Source of the DNA: Gracilimonas sp034520725
Lineage (GTDB): Bacteria > Bacteroidota > Rhodothermia > Balneolales > Balneolaceae
DNA: 64,000 nt
NCBI GenBank assembly: GCA_034520725.1
Contig: JAXHNH010000003.1
Span: 391,266 to 455,265, forward strand
Direction of reading: 5' to 3'
Within the stretch, counting starts at the first letter, position 1; each line of letters opens with the position of its first letter. Positions 51,752 to 62,728 of the stretch are shown here, in pieces. Position numbers and translations under genes: made by a program. The notes beneath the pieces are model-generated. The model was not told where the DNA came from. It did not search any database and saw nothing but the letters and a program-made list of their open reading frames with translations.

Positions 51752-52969
51752 TCAGTCGATGAATCTTTTGTATACGCTGCTTAGGCGACCTGAGATATTT
51801 GAATTGGAAGAATACTTATTCTTGATCTTACCCACGGTTTCAATGCGTTTTTCAGCCAAAGCATTGGAAGCCTTGTGAGCGGGCATGTTATGTTCTTCAG
51901 AGTAATCCAGGATGTCGCTAATGGTGTCATAGATGTTACCGGCATTTTGATGGGCGCGATCTTCGTTATATCCCTCAAGTTCGCTTGCAATGTTGATGAC
52001 CCCGCCGGCATTGATCACATAATCAGGGGCGTAAATAATGCCTTTGTCCAGCAACAATTGTCCGTGTTTATCTTCTTCATCCAGCACGTTGTTTGCTCCA
52101 CCGGCAATGATATCAAACTTGAATTGCTTTATGGAATCATCGTTAATCACGCCGCCTAAAGCACATGGTGTGAAGATGTCTACATCCAGTCCGTAAATAT
52201 CCTCAGGATCCACAAGTTCACCGCCCACTTCTTCAATAAGAGCTTTGGCCTTGTCTTCATATATATCACTGATGTAAAGTTTTGCACCTTCTTTTGCTGC
52301 ATGACGTGCAAAGTGGGTAGCCACATTTCCGGCGCCCTGCAGTGCGATCTTCTTGCCTTCAAGTGAATCGCTTCCGTAAGCTTTATTGGCACAGGCTTTA
52401 ACTCCCATATATACGCCATAGGCTGTTACAGGAGAAGGATTACCACTGCCACCCAGGGCTTTAGGAATACCGGTTACAAATTTTGTTTCGGAATAGATCC
52501 ATTCCATTTCTCTTTCAGTCATGCCAACATCTTCTGCCGTGATATAACGACCGCCAAGTCCGTCTACAAAACGACCAAATGAGCGAAACAAAGCTTCCGT
52601 TTTTTCTGTGTGGGGATCACCGATGATCACCGCTTTTCCTCCGCCAAGATTCAAACCTGAAATTGCAGATTTGTAGGTCATACCGCGGGAAAGGCGAAGC
52701 ACGTCACGCAAGGCAGCTTCTTCCGATTCATAGTTCCACATGCGGGTACCGCCAAGAGCAGGTCCTAAAGTGGTGTTGTGGATCGCAATAATGGCTCTTA
52801 AGCCGGTGTCAGGATCTGAACAGATGACAACCTGTTCGTGTTCTTTATTGGAAAGTTCATCAAAGATCGGAAATTTTGAGCTGGAGTAATTCAAGGTCTT
52901 TTGGTCTGTTGTTAAACTGAAGATATTTAAGCGTCCATCCCATACGGAAACGCTTCCAAAGGTCAGCAA
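51752..52969 (-). CDS. leucine dehydrogenase (branched-chain Glu/Leu/Phe/Val dehydrogenase)
   Basis: The 405-residue enzyme has the leucine-dehydrogenase pattern: GPALGGTRMWNYESEEAALRDVLRLSRGMTYKSA (substrate site with catalytic lysine), GLNLGGGKAVIIGDP, GGRYITAEDVG and the NAD-binding QGAGNVATHFARHAA. It deaminates leucine, valine or isoleucine to 2-oxoacids. About 30 N-terminal residues before FPIFDELSNKEHEQ are extra relative to the family, so the true start may be further in. It differs clearly from the glutamate dehydrogenase at 24 kb. Confidence 0.9.
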   Translation of the reverse strand: MLTFGSVSVWDGRLNIFSLTTDQKTLNYSSSKFPIFDELSNKEHEQVVICSDPDTGLRAIIAIHNTTLGPALGGTRMWNYESEEAALRDVLRLSRGMTYKSAISGLNLGGGKAVIIGDPHTEKTEALFRSFGRFVDGLGGRYITAEDVGMTEREMEWIYSETKFVTGIPKALGGSGNPSPVTAYGVYMGVKACANKAYGSDSLEGKKIALQGAGNVATHFARHAAKEGAKLYISDIYEDKAKALIEEVGGELVDPEDIYGLDVDIFTPCALGGVINDDSIKQFKFDIIAGGANNVLDEEDKHGQLLLDKGIIYAPDYVINAGGVINIASELEGYNEDRAHQNAGNIYDTISDILDYSEEHNMPAHKASNALAEKRIETVGKIKNKYSSNSNISGRLSSVYKRFID

Positions 52970-53202
52970 TTATTTAATGATTCTCAATCAGAACCGATTC
53001 ATTTCATACTAAAAGATGTAAGTGAAGGTTAATATAAGGGCAGACGGATGATCAGGGTGGTTTTGAAAATAAAGCCGATAACGATGCTGATTTTCTCTCT
53101 GTAAATAGTATTTTATATAACCAATGAAAACGCAATTTGCGTTGGCGTACCGGCCTGACCGCCGATCAGCCTCTATGAATAAAAATAAAGCAAAAAACAA
53201 TC

Positions 53203-54912
53203 ATGTCATTCCGCTGGACGTACGCGCAGCCGGATCAGGAAAAGACTGCCTCCGAATTAGGGAAGCAGCTTGGAATTCCGGCCAAAATAGCCCGGTTACT
53301 GGCTATCCGCGGCATAAAAACTTACGATGATGCAAAATACTTTTTCAGGCCAAAGATAGAGAACCTCCACGATCCTTTTTTAATGAAGGATATGGAAGAA
53401 GGAGCAGAACGGCTGGCCCTTGCCATTCGCCGAACTGAGAAAGTACTCGTTTATGGAGATTACGATGTAGACGGAACTACGGCTACGTCATGTGTCTACA
53501 CTTTTCTGAAAGAATTTGGTGTGGATGCTGATTACTATATCCCTCACCGCTTTAAGGAAGGGTACGGTATCAATCCCGATGGGATCAGATATGCTGAGGA
53601 GATCAATGCCACGCTGATCGTATCCGTTGATTGTGGCATCACGGCCATCGAAGAAGCCAAGGAGGCCAAGGGGAAGGGCATCGACCTAGTCATTTGTGAT
53701 CACCATACGGTGGGAGACGGCATCCCAGATGCGGTAGCTGTTCTGGATCCCAAGCGACCTGATTGTGAGTATCCCTTTGATGGATTATCGGGGGCCGGTG
53801 TTGGGTTCAAGCTTATTCAGGGAACCATACAAAAACTGGGGCTTCCTCAATCCGTTTCCTATAAGTTTTTAGATCTGGTTGCCATTTCAATTGCGTCAGA
53901 CATTGTGCCTATCATTGACGAAAACCGCGTGCTTATGAAGGCTGGGTTGAGTATGATCCGTAAAAGTCCGCGTGTGGGAATTCAGGCTCTGCTGGACCTC
54001 ATCAAAGTAAAAAAAGAGGAAGTAAATACTTCTAAGATCGTATTCTCGATCGGTCCGCGTATTAATGCAGCCGGACGAATGGGAGACGCCAGTACGGCCG
54101 TTAAACTGATGATCTCAGAAACGATGGCTGAAGCCAAGGCTCATGCCCATGAGCTGGAGTCCATTAACATGAGGCGCCGCGATACGGATTCCAAAACCAT
54201 GAAGGAAGCCATGAAGCAGATCGATCAGGATTTTGATATGGATGAGATATCAACCATTGTGTTGTATGCTGAAGACTGGCACCTTGGGGTGATCGGTATT
54301 GTAGCCTCGCGTCTGGTGGATCTGTATCACCGGCCGGCCATTATGCTAAGTAATGTGGATGGCAAGATCAAAGGGTCGGCCCGGAGCATCAAAGGCTTTA
54401 ATATTTACAACGCCATCAAGAAATGCGATGACCTGCTGGAGCAATTTGGCGGACACGAGTTTGCGGCGGGACTCACCCTGTCCGAAAACAATCTGACCGA
54501 GTTCAGGCGGCGGATGAATGAACTTGCCTTCAGCGATCTGTCTGATAATTCCTTTGAACCGGAACTCACCATAGATGCCAACCTTGACCTGGCTGAAGTG
54601 GATATGAAATTCTGGAAACTGTTAAGTCAGTTCGAGCCTTTTGGTCCCGGTAATATCCGACCGATATTTGTGAGTCAGGGTGTGACTGTTGTGGGGGAGC
54701 CGACCATAGTTGGAAACGGCCACCTGAAAATGAAGATCAAGCAGGGGCAATCAGGATCCTTCGATACCATTGGCTTCAACATGCATGAATATCTGCCCTC
54801 AGTGAGAACCGGCGATCCCTTCGATATCGCATACGTGCTGGAAGAAAACAACTGGAACGGCCGGCGAACCCTGCAAATGCGGTTAAAGGATATCCATATT
54901 CCCGGAAAGTAG
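53203..54912 (+). CDS. recJ: single-stranded-DNA-specific exonuclease RecJ
   Basis: The 569-residue nuclease degrades ssDNA 5' to 3' in recombination and mismatch repair. DHH motifs are clear: GDYDVDGTTATS near 82, SVDCGITAIEEA near 142, CDHHTVGDGIPDAVAVLDP near 162, and GPRINAAGRMGD near 285. The DHHA1 part ends with FGGHEFAAGLTL near 420 and an OB-fold tail follows. It precedes the tRNA-Phe gene on the same strand. Confidence 0.96.
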   Translation: MSFRWTYAQPDQEKTASELGKQLGIPAKIARLLAIRGIKTYDDAKYFFRPKIENLHDPFLMKDMEEGAERLALAIRRTEKVLVYGDYDVDGTTATSCVYTFLKEFGVDADYYIPHRFKEGYGINPDGIRYAEEINATLIVSVDCGITAIEEAKEAKGKGIDLVICDHHTVGDGIPDAVAVLDPKRPDCEYPFDGLSGAGVGFKLIQGTIQKLGLPQSVSYKFLDLVAISIASDIVPIIDENRVLMKAGLSMIRKSPRVGIQALLDLIKVKKEEVNTSKIVFSIGPRINAAGRMGDASTAVKLMISETMAEAKAHAHELESINMRRRDTDSKTMKEAMKQIDQDFDMDEISTIVLYAEDWHLGVIGIVASRLVDLYHRPAIMLSNVDGKIKGSARSIKGFNIYNAIKKCDDLLEQFGGHEFAAGLTLSENNLTEFRRRMNELAFSDLSDNSFEPELTIDANLDLAEVDMKFWKLLSQFEPFGPGNIRPIFVSQGVTVVGEPTIVGNGHLKMKIKQGQSGSFDTIGFNMHEYLPSVRTGDPFDIAYVLEENNWNGRRTLQMRLKDIHIPGK

Positions 54913-54930
54913 AGGGGAAGAGGTTTTAGA

Positions 54931-54988
54931 CGTTAGGTGTTAGGTTTTATAAAAAAATCTAACACCCAACACCTAATACCTAACGCCT
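54931..54988. terminator. word-type hairpin after recJ, probable terminator
   Basis: CGTTAGGTGTTAGGTTTTAT pairs with TCTAACACCCAACACCTAAT and later CCTAACG. The arms repeat the word TTAGGTG and its inverse CACCTAA, continuing to about 55010. Confidence 0.55.
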
Positions 54989-55028
54989 ATTACCTCGCAC
55001 CTAATTATTCTTATTCCGCAATTTAGTA

Positions 55029-55059
55029 TTGTATGTAGATGATAAACCCTTTATCTTTG
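55029..55059 (+). promoter_or_regulatory. Bacteroidota-type promoter of tRNA-Phe
   Basis: TTG at 55029-55031 and TATCTTTG at 55052-55059 have a 20-bp spacer, and the tRNA begins 14 bases later. Both elements and the spacing equal those of the TPP-riboswitch promoter. Confidence 0.75.
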
Positions 55060-55072
55060 CGTCCTTGTTTAA

Positions 55073-55145
<73 letters not shown>

Positions 55146-55152
55146 CACTCAA

Positions 55153-55204
55153 GTAAAGCCTTGATGTCGCAATAATTTACAGCTGCGCAAGGCTTTTTAT
55201 TTTT
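55153..55204 (+). terminator. terminator after tRNA-Phe
   Basis: AAAGCCTTG and CAAGGCTTT arms are followed by TTATTTTT. The loop is long (about 24 bases) with an internal CGC...GCG pairing option. Confidence 0.75.
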
Positions 55205-55763
55205 ATGAAAATAAATTTGTGGGATTCGCCGGGGACTCATCAGAATGATGGTGAGAACCCAGCAACACAAACCTTTTCATCCATCACACGGACCTTGGAG
55301 CCGTCAGACTGGAAGCCCGGAGATCGGCACTTCATATAGCCTCGTTATTTTAGTTAGCCTATCAGTTATCAATGCGTCCCTTCTCCATGTCCCCGTATGC
55401 ACGGGACAAATGGTTTTCCGTCTTTTAAAATTGGAAGTCCTGAAATGCGATGGACGATGTTTGATGGACCGATCTATGAAGTGCCATGTGAGCATGTAAA
55501 ACGAAATCATATCAATCCCACTAATCCCAAAAATCCCGGTTTCAAAATGAAGGAGTGCAACATAACACACCAAGCCTATCTTTAAGGCGTTGATAAATTT
55601 GAAATCAAGCTGGCGACAGCAAAAATTCGGACGCGGACGGGATGCGATGAAACTTGTTTGTCAGGAATTAATTTCGCTACTTCAAAGAAATTTTCATCCC
55701 CGCCCCCATTATGTGCTGGGTTGTTAAACGTAACTTAGTAAGAACATAATAAGCCACACTATA
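55205..55763. other. 559-bp spacer with degenerate sequence, no gene seen
   Basis: No credible protein is encoded on either strand. GTGGGATTC...GGGGAC at about 55218-55237 resembles a string at about 62848-62870. A GTCCCC/CGGGAC-type stem lies near 55390-55408 and AATCCC repeats near 55510-55545. The lack of a gene next to a tRNA and the repeats suggest insertion debris, but no integrase or duplicated tRNA end was found. Confidence 0.4.
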
Positions 55764-58751
55764 ATGCTATCAACTATATTTCTGATTATTGCCGGATTTG
55801 TATCAATTCCTGACAACAACCTCACAACCACAAAGTCGGTTTATACACAAAGGCCGGTGGATTCCGAAGCATATTACTTTACTCCTGAAAACTACGGCAT
55901 CAAAGCAGACGGAGTAATGGATATCTCAGATGCGCTTCAAAAAGCCATCAATGAGGTGAAGGAGGAAAAAAACTTCGGAATATTATTTGTTCCGGAAGGC
56001 CGCTACCTGATAAGTAAGACGATATACATTCCTAAGGCAGTGCGCCTGATAGGTTATGGAAAAGAACGGCCTGAATTTATCCTGGGAGCTAATACTCCGG
56101 GATATCAGAGGGGAAAGAACACGGAAGAAAAATATATGTTCTGGTTTACCAGGAATATGGTTACCAGCAAAAATGAACCTCAGGATGCCAATCCGGGAAC
56201 TTTCTACAGTGCCATCACAAATATCAATTTCAGGATTGATGAAGGAAACCCGAACGCCGTAGCTCTGCGGACACATTATGCCCAACATGGATTTGTAAGT
56301 CATTCAATAATAAATATAGGATCGGGAAAAGCAGGCATTTCTGATGTGGGAAATGAAATGGAAAACGTTCAGTTTTTGGGTGGAGAGTATGGAATCATAT
56401 CCGACGAGACTTCCTCAAGCTGGCCTATGATGATGGTGGACACCTATTTTGAAGGACAGCGCAAAGCAGCTATTCAGACAAACAGTGCCGGCCTGACAAT
56501 AGTGAATATGCATGTTAAAAATGTCCCCATAGGCCTGGAGATGCGTGAAGGTTCAACCGACCGTTTATTTTTTGAAAACTGCCTGTTTGAAAATGTGAGT
56601 GATGCCGGAATAATCATCAATGGAAAAGAGAACAGCACGAATCAAATCAACATGTTGAATATTCATGCCCGGAATGTCCCCATATTTGCACGCTTTAGAA
56701 ATCCTGACGAGGTAATCAAAGGGAAAGGTAATACATACACGGTAAGGGAATTTGTCCATGGTCTGGTAATAGACGATTTAAATACAGATTCGAAGTTTGA
56801 AACAATAACCGATATAATTCCCTCAGACAGCGTTCCCACTAAACTTGAACGTACGATTCCATCTCTTCCTTCAATGGAAAGATGGGTAAATATAAAAGAT
56901 CTGGGTGCTACAGGATGATGGTGAAACCGATGATACCGAAGCTTTCCAAAAAGCCATTGCAAAGCATGAAGTAATTTATGTGCCACAGGGCTGGTACCAT
57001 ATTACCGAAACCATAAAAATGGCTCCCGGAACTAAATTGATAGGGTTGCATCCGTGGGCAACTCAGTTCATTATAAAAGAAAAGTGAACCCGCGTTCAGC
57101 GGATTTGGAGGACCTGTACCTATGTTGGAATCATCCGAAGGCGGTGATGATATGTTGAACGGTATCGGAATTTCAACAGGTGGATATAATTATCGTGCTG
57201 TGGGGTTAAAATGGATGGCAAACGAAAAATCACTGGTCAATGATGTGAAATTTGTGGGAGGACATGGCACGATGTATCGACCCTCAGAATCATCGGAAAA
57301 TTACCGGAGACCCGAACGGCAGATTAGTGCACCGGGAAGTCCGGTTTATGAAGTAGGGATGGATAAAGCTTGGGACAATCAGTTCTGGAGTTTATGGATT
57401 ACCAATAATGGCGGGGGAACTTTCAAAGACATCTGGACCGCTAACAGTTATGCTGCAAGCGGAATGCTTGTCAGTAATACTTCTACTCCCGGACGTATAT
57501 TTGCGATGTCTCTGGAGCATCACCTTCGCAATGAGGCCCGTTTTGATAATGTCTCAAACTGGAAGATGTATGCGTTTCAATTTGAGGAAGAGTACAAAGA
57601 AGGAATTGATGCGATTTCCATTGAAATATCAAATTCACACGATCTGTTTTTTGGAAATCTCTGGTTGTACCAAACCATCCGGGTTGAAACCCCGAAGCGA
57701 TTTGGGATGCGTGTGTGGAATTCCCGGGATATTGAGATCAGAAACCTTCGTAATTATACACAGAAATTATGGGTAAATGAGTTTCCGGTTTGGGATGTAA
57801 ACAAAGAACTTGCCGCCTACCCGTGGCACTTTGCAAAGTTAACCATAACAGGGAATGAAGAACCGAATCTGGATTCCGATTTTCAGATAGGAAAAGTAAC
57901 ACGACTGGCCTCGGGATTTGATTTTGCTCTGGGCCTCAGCTCAGACAGTAAGGGAAACGTCTATTTTTGTGAGACCAAAAAGAGAAGAATCTATAAATGG
58001 TCGGCTGAAACAAATGCGGTTACGTTTCTGGCTGATTTTCCGTTTCAGCCATTTGCTACAGCAACGGATTCAGAGGATAATTTACTGGTGGTAGCCCGGT
58101 ACGATCCTCAGCCCGGTTATATGGTGAACGGTGAGCAGGAACGGGTAAAAATACTGCCGGATGATAACGAAGCCTACAGCAGCTGGGGAAATAGCGGCTG
58201 GGCTTCTTATGCTTATTCGATCGATCCCGATGATCCTGACAATACCTTTAAGATTATGCCGAGAGTTGCGACAGCCAATATCAAAGATTTCAGTAAAACC
58301 TACTACCCTTCAGGCAGATGGCATTACACTTTTGATGACGCCGCAGTCTATTATCCCGACTCGGCCTTTGTGGCCCCTGATGGAATCACTTATATACAGG
58401 AAGTGTACGATATTGGCAGGACAGCAGACTTAAATGCTGCGGTTCCCGGAGAATCCATTTATGCCCTGGACGAAATTAACATGCGAACGGTAAAAATGGA
58501 CGTGGGCGAAAAAGGAAAGCTGTGCTAACCTCAGAGAAGTTCTCCCCCGCGGTCAATACAGCACTGCTGTTGATAACGACGGGAACCTGTATGTACTGGA
58601 CGGACAGATTTTTGTGTACGACAAGGATATGAATGAAATCAAACGTATTAATCTTACGGAGCGCCCCTTATCTATTACGTTTGGCAGTAAGGATGGAAAT
58701 ACTCTTTTTATTACAACAGCTAATTCTCTGTTTGGGATGAGAGTAAAGTAG
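55764..58751 (+). pseudogene. twin right-handed beta-helix (GH55/pectate-lyase-3-like) protein with C-terminal beta-propeller, three frameshifts
   Basis: Four segments in shifting frames form one protein of about 990 residues. Segment 1 (55764-56918) has an N-terminal hydrophobic signal and the first helix entry YGIKADGVMDISDALQKAIN. Segment 2 repeats the motif as DGETDDTEAFQKAIAKHEVI. Segment 3 (from about 57090) completes the second helix (ITNNGGGTFKDIWTANSYAA) and starts a six-bladed SMP-30/NHL-like propeller (FALGLSSDSKGNVYFCETKK); segment 4 (58528-58751) ends it. Breaks lie near 56915, 57085 and 58527. The double beta-helix plan is that of GH55-like glycan-active enzymes; substrate unknown, secreted. 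Confidence 0.7.
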
Positions 58752-58900
58752 TGGGTAAACTAATCAAGGCTTAATCAATTATAGAAATCAAAATTTTCCC
58801 CAACCGCGCTACTTTAGTCAACAAAACAGAGTTGGGTGCCATTCAATGAGCACAATTAGTATCTTTCAACCTTGAGTTTTTAACTATAAAATCAAGATCT

Positions 58901-60312
58901 TTGAAAATATTTACGCACCGAGACCAATTAAACTTTGCACAGCTAAGCGGGGATTATAATCCCATGCATATAAGCCCTGTTGCAGCACGCCGGCTGATGT
59001 ACGGGAAGCAGGTTGTACACGGCGTGCATGGGTTACTTTGGGCGTTAGATAATTTTGTAGCGGAGTTAGAGGACTCCATAAGACTTACTTCCTTAACTGC
59101 TGTTTTTCAAAAATCGATTAAAATAGAAGACACGGAAGTTAGCTATAAAGCAGTAAGAGGAGACGAACAGACAGCAATCATTACAGTAAGCAATGGACAA
59201 GAAATTTTCCAGAAAATAACCCTACAGTGGGAGCCTGTAAGCAATGTGGTAAGCGAAGGTTATGCTAAAAACAACCCGCCGGAGCTGCCCTGCAAAACGC
59301 CTGATATTAATACGATAGAAGGAATTAGCGGAGAATTCGATTTATACTTTAATGCGGTAAAGGGAAAGGAGATGTTCCCCATGCTAACCCGGCACCTTGC
59401 CCATAAGCAAATAGCACAACTACTGGCAAGCACCCGCTTAGTAGGTATGATAATACCGGGGCTTAACTCCATATACAGTGAGTTAGAGTTACAGTTTGCA
59501 GAGGTAGATGAAAAAGAAAACCAACTTAAATACAGGGTGGCAAATGTTGTTGAGCGTTATAATCTGGTGCGTTTAAATATAGATGGTACCGATGTAACAG
59601 GCACTATAGCTGCTTTTTTTCGCCCTAAAAACGTACAGCAATTAAGTTATGCAGAGGCCAAAACCAAAGTAAGTACCAATGCCTTTAAAGGTCAGCGTGT
59701 ACTGATTATTGGTGGCTCCAGAGGGATAGGTGAGGTAACTGTTAAACTGTTAGCTGCCGGTGGTGCTGATGTTAAATTTACGTATAACAGCGGTAAGGCA
59801 GATGCTGACTCAATAGTAGCTGAAACTGAAAATAATACCACAGCACTAACCTATAACGTGCTGGAGTGAAGACCATACCGAACTGGAACAGCTATTAACT
59901 AACTGGCAACCCACACACCTGTATTATTACGCTACTCCGTTTATTGAAACATCAGATACGGAGGAGTTGAATGAACGTATTTATCAAAAGTTCGTGTCTT
60001 TTTACGTTACCGGATTTGAAAAATTAATGGCTCTCTTAGACAAACATAATGCATTACCTCCGGCTGTTTTTTATCCTTCTTCAGCTTTTGTAAGTGAAGC
60101 ACCCGCTAACTTAAAAGAATACGCTAAAGCCAAAGCAGAGGGAGAAGCAGCTTGCAAAAATTGGGCAGCAACAACACCTTACTACTAATATATATGCACC
60201 ACGTATACCTAAAGTAGCTACCGACCAAACTGCCAGTTTGTTTGATAGCGGAAATGATGATACCACCGAAGTTACCTTAAGCTACATTAATGAGTTTGTG
60301 GCTAACGCCTGA
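58901..60312 (+). pseudogene. MaoC-like dehydratase/SDR fusion protein, frameshifted
   Basis: The first frame (TTG at 58901; the true start may be upstream and out of frame, near 58846) encodes a MaoC hot-dog domain (LSGDYNPMHISPVAARRLMYGKQVVHG) and a second hot-dog-like half, then the Rossmann motif VLIIGGSRGIGEVT of a short-chain reductase near residue 272. It breaks at 59869; the protein continues in other frames as WSEDHTELEQLLTNW to TTPYY (60187) and TNIYAPRIPKVATDQT to 60312. The SDR part is short and its YxxxK is seen as YAKAK. Such fusions act in fatty-acyl or polyketide-like reduction. Its A-rich codon use differs from the housekeeping genes. Confidence 0.65.
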
Positions 60313-60384
60313 CTACAATTTAACGTCATCTGTTTCACGGGATTCTAGAGTGTAATGAGCCTATGGACATTAAACAGCTTTTCC

Positions 60385-60445
60385 TCGTCGCTAAGTCTCT
60401 GGCTTAGCGACGCCGCCTACCGGAAGCTCCAGCTTCCAGTGAAGT
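60385..60445. repeat. REP element left of the transposase remnant
   Basis: CGTCGCTAAG...CTTAGCGACG (60388-60414) and GGAAGCTCCAGCTTCC (about 60422-60437) form two hairpins. The second stem is nearly the inverse of the one at 60909-60925. Confidence 0.65.
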
Positions 60446-60525
60446 AGAACAGTAGCCATCATCGAATTCCAAAAAAAAGATTGTAAGGAATCCCATTCCC
60501 ATCGCTCTTACTACAAAAAAAGATA

Positions 60526-60906
60526 ATGGGTAGAAGCCGATACAAACAACACGAACCCTGATATCCCTACCTGCTTACCAGCAGTTTTGTACATGGATTA
60601 CCTCTATTCTCCAAGCCGGAGATTGCACAATATGTCATTGAGGCTATTAAGTATCATCAGTTGTATTTGAAACAACTGGCCTTCTCACGAAAACGAGGAA
60701 AAAAGGAATCTGTATTTCAAGTGTGGCAAGAAGGTTATCATCCCAAACAAATATCTATGGAAAAGATGTTGAATCAGAAGATCGGTTATGTCCACTTTAA
60801 CCCGGTTAAAAGAGGGTATGTGGACAAACCGGAGGATTGGCGGTATTCTTCAGCGCGGGATTATTTGGGAGGAAGCGGGTTAATAGATATCCAAAGAATT
60901 ATTTGA
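60526..60906 (+). pseudogene. REP-associated tyrosine transposase (RAYT, Y1_Tnp) remnant
   Basis: The frame reads MGRSRYKQHEP, a TGA stop, then YPYLLTSSFVHGLPLFSKPE and, after IKYHQ, jumps to the C-terminal part FQVWQEGYHPKQISMEKMLN and YVHFNPVKRGYVDKPEDWRY. Intact RAYTs carry a HUH motif (usually HFH) and the catalytic tyrosine region between these parts; both are missing, and a nonsense codon lies near the start. The element is therefore dead in cis. REP hairpins flank it on both sides, as for functional RAYT-REP pairs. Confidence 0.8.
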
Positions 60907-60965
60907 GGGGAAGCTGGAGCTTCCCGGACTGCATCACGAAGCCTGAGCTTCGTGACGAGGACAAA
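60907..60965. repeat. REP element right of the transposase remnant
   Basis: GGAAGCTGGAGCTTCC, spacer CGGACTGCATCAC, then GAAGCCTGAGCTTC and GTGACGAGG. The spacer matches that of the REP at 14882-14921 (CGGAATGCATAACG). Confidence 0.7.
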
Positions 60966-61020
60966 CGTACCGGGTCAGTTCTTTGACCCACGCTTGTGCG
61001 TTACAATGCAGGAGTGTTCA

Positions 61021-62042
61021 TCAGGTCGGCGTGTCATCGTCACTTCCATTTTTATCTGTATTCAAGATTGCTCTGATCCGTTGTATATGGACCTCATTCA
61101 TTTCTGCCCTTTCTTGAGCTGTTTTAGAACCAGCACCTCTTTTCTCATCTGCCATTACAGTGAGCAGGTTTTTATGTTCTTCGAACATTCGCAGCGCATG
61201 CCACATAGTTTCCTCAATCTTATTGGTCTGATCAGCTAAAAGGGAAGCTGCCGTGTATGCGTGTCCCGTATGGCAACGGTACCGTAAATTACTGTCGTTT
61301 TTCATTTTCCATAAAACACCACCACAAGCCGGACAGTTAAAGGGAACCTGATCGCCCAATTCGTTAACCGAAGCCAAATCACTTAAAGCACGTTCAGCAA
61401 TTTTTGCCTCTGTCGAAACATCCTTAGGTATAGCTTTTTGCTTCGGTAGTTTTTGTGGAATAATCTTGTTAAGAAGGTCACCCATTTCAGATATAGGCAC
61501 ACAATAATCTACCTTTACATTATTCAAGGCATTTTTTGGCATGGCCGGATACTCTGCATCTTCAGGATCTTGAACAATACATATCCCTCCGCACCTCTTG
61601 ATCACTTTCATTCCAGCTGTTCCGTCATCAAGATTACCGGTTAGTAAAATTCCGATTACACGATTCCCAAACGCAACAGCAGCTGACCGAAATAACGGAT
61701 CAATAGCAGGGCGTGACCTGTTTTCATGGGCTCCTTTGGTCACCAGCATTTTCCGGTTTCCCCAATAAGCAGGTGATGATCAGATTGAGCTAAATATATA
61801 TTTCCCGGTTTCAGGCTTTTACCGCTTTCGGCATGCTGACATTTTAAGGTATTTAGCTTATTGAGTTGATACAAGATCACATCCCCCGGTGCATGAGGAG
61901 AAATATGCCTGACAATTAATACCGGTAGCGGGAAGTCTTTAGGCAGTTGGCTAATTAATTCTTTTAATGCATTCAGCCCCCCTGCTGATGTACCAATAAC
62001 AACTACCTTGGAAACTGTATCGGGCTTTGTAGATTTACTCAT
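61021..62042 (-). pseudogene. cheB: CheB-type methylesterase with C-terminal zinc-ribbon domain, frameshifted near 61745
   Basis: The frame from 62042 has the CheB catalytic serine motif VVVIGTSAGGLNALKEL and the histidine segment VLIVRHISPHAPGDV, and stops after IGETGKCW. The second frame resumes with MLVTKGAHENRSRPAIDPLF and the aspartate segment GILLTGNLDDGTAGM. One A added to AAAA at about 61748 joins them into a protein of about 338 residues. No receiver domain precedes the esterase. A CPACGG...CHTGH metal-binding domain and a helical tail follow, as in CheB proteins outside classical chemotaxis. A CheY-like gene lies upstream. Confidence 0.85.
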
Positions 62043-62129
62043 TTAAAATGCGATAATATGAGAAGAGTTAAATGTCTTGATGGCTCACAGTTCACTTCTA
62101 AAAGGTGTGCATCTCGATCACTCCTCAAA

Positions 62130-62728
62130 TTAAAAATAAAACATAAGGCTGGCCGAGACGGTGTTACCATTAAAATTTGCGCCTTCGAATGATTCCTCAT
62201 TGTCGTTCGGATTCAGGAAAATGTAGCGGTAATCGATGCTTAGGGCGATGTTATTGTTAAAAGGTAACTCTGCACCAAAACCAAGATGGTAACCAAGATT
62301 GAAATCATTGTCGTTTTCGAAGCCGAGGTCTTCAACTACTCCTGATGGACTGTACCTGGTGAAGTATGCGCCAAGCCCCGCTACACCATAAGGTGCAAAA
62401 TACTCGCTGACAGGTGCAAACAGAAGCAGTGATAGGGTTACAGGCACAAAACTTGTTTCCACTGTACTGCTTACCAACCCCGAACTCATGTCCGGGCCGG
62501 TACTCTATGGCAGCCTCTATTCCAACGATAGGACCCGGTCTGAATCTCGCCTGAACACCGTAATAGAATTTTCCATCATCAGCATCCTGGGCATTGTAGT
62601 ATCCGAGTCGGGGTCCAAACCCAAACGTATTGGAGATTCCTGCGCGGTCTGCTGCAGATTGTGCACTGGCTGTAAAGACAGCCGTTCCTAAAAATAAATG
62701 GCAATATCACTAATATTCGTTGAATCAT
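62130..62728 (-). pseudogene. outer-membrane beta-barrel protein (OmpA/W-like 8-strand type), two frameshifts
   Basis: ATG at 62728 begins a signal peptide (MIQRILVILPFIF, continuing in another frame as GTAVFTASAQS), then FGFGPRLGYYNAQDADDGKF and EAAIEYRP, and after a second shift near 62485 the C-terminal part (APYGVAGLGAYFTRYSPSGV to LMFYF at 62130). The breaks fall at a T-run (about 62693) and at CCCGG (about 62489). Alternating hydrophobic strands and the terminal phenylalanine indicate a small barrel. Function unknown. Confidence 0.75.

Noticed and set aside
55723..55729. GTTAAAC resembling the GTTRRRY end of an integron attC site
   Set aside because: No matching RYYYAAC partner or palindromic L boxes were found in the preceding 150 bases, and no integrase is present.
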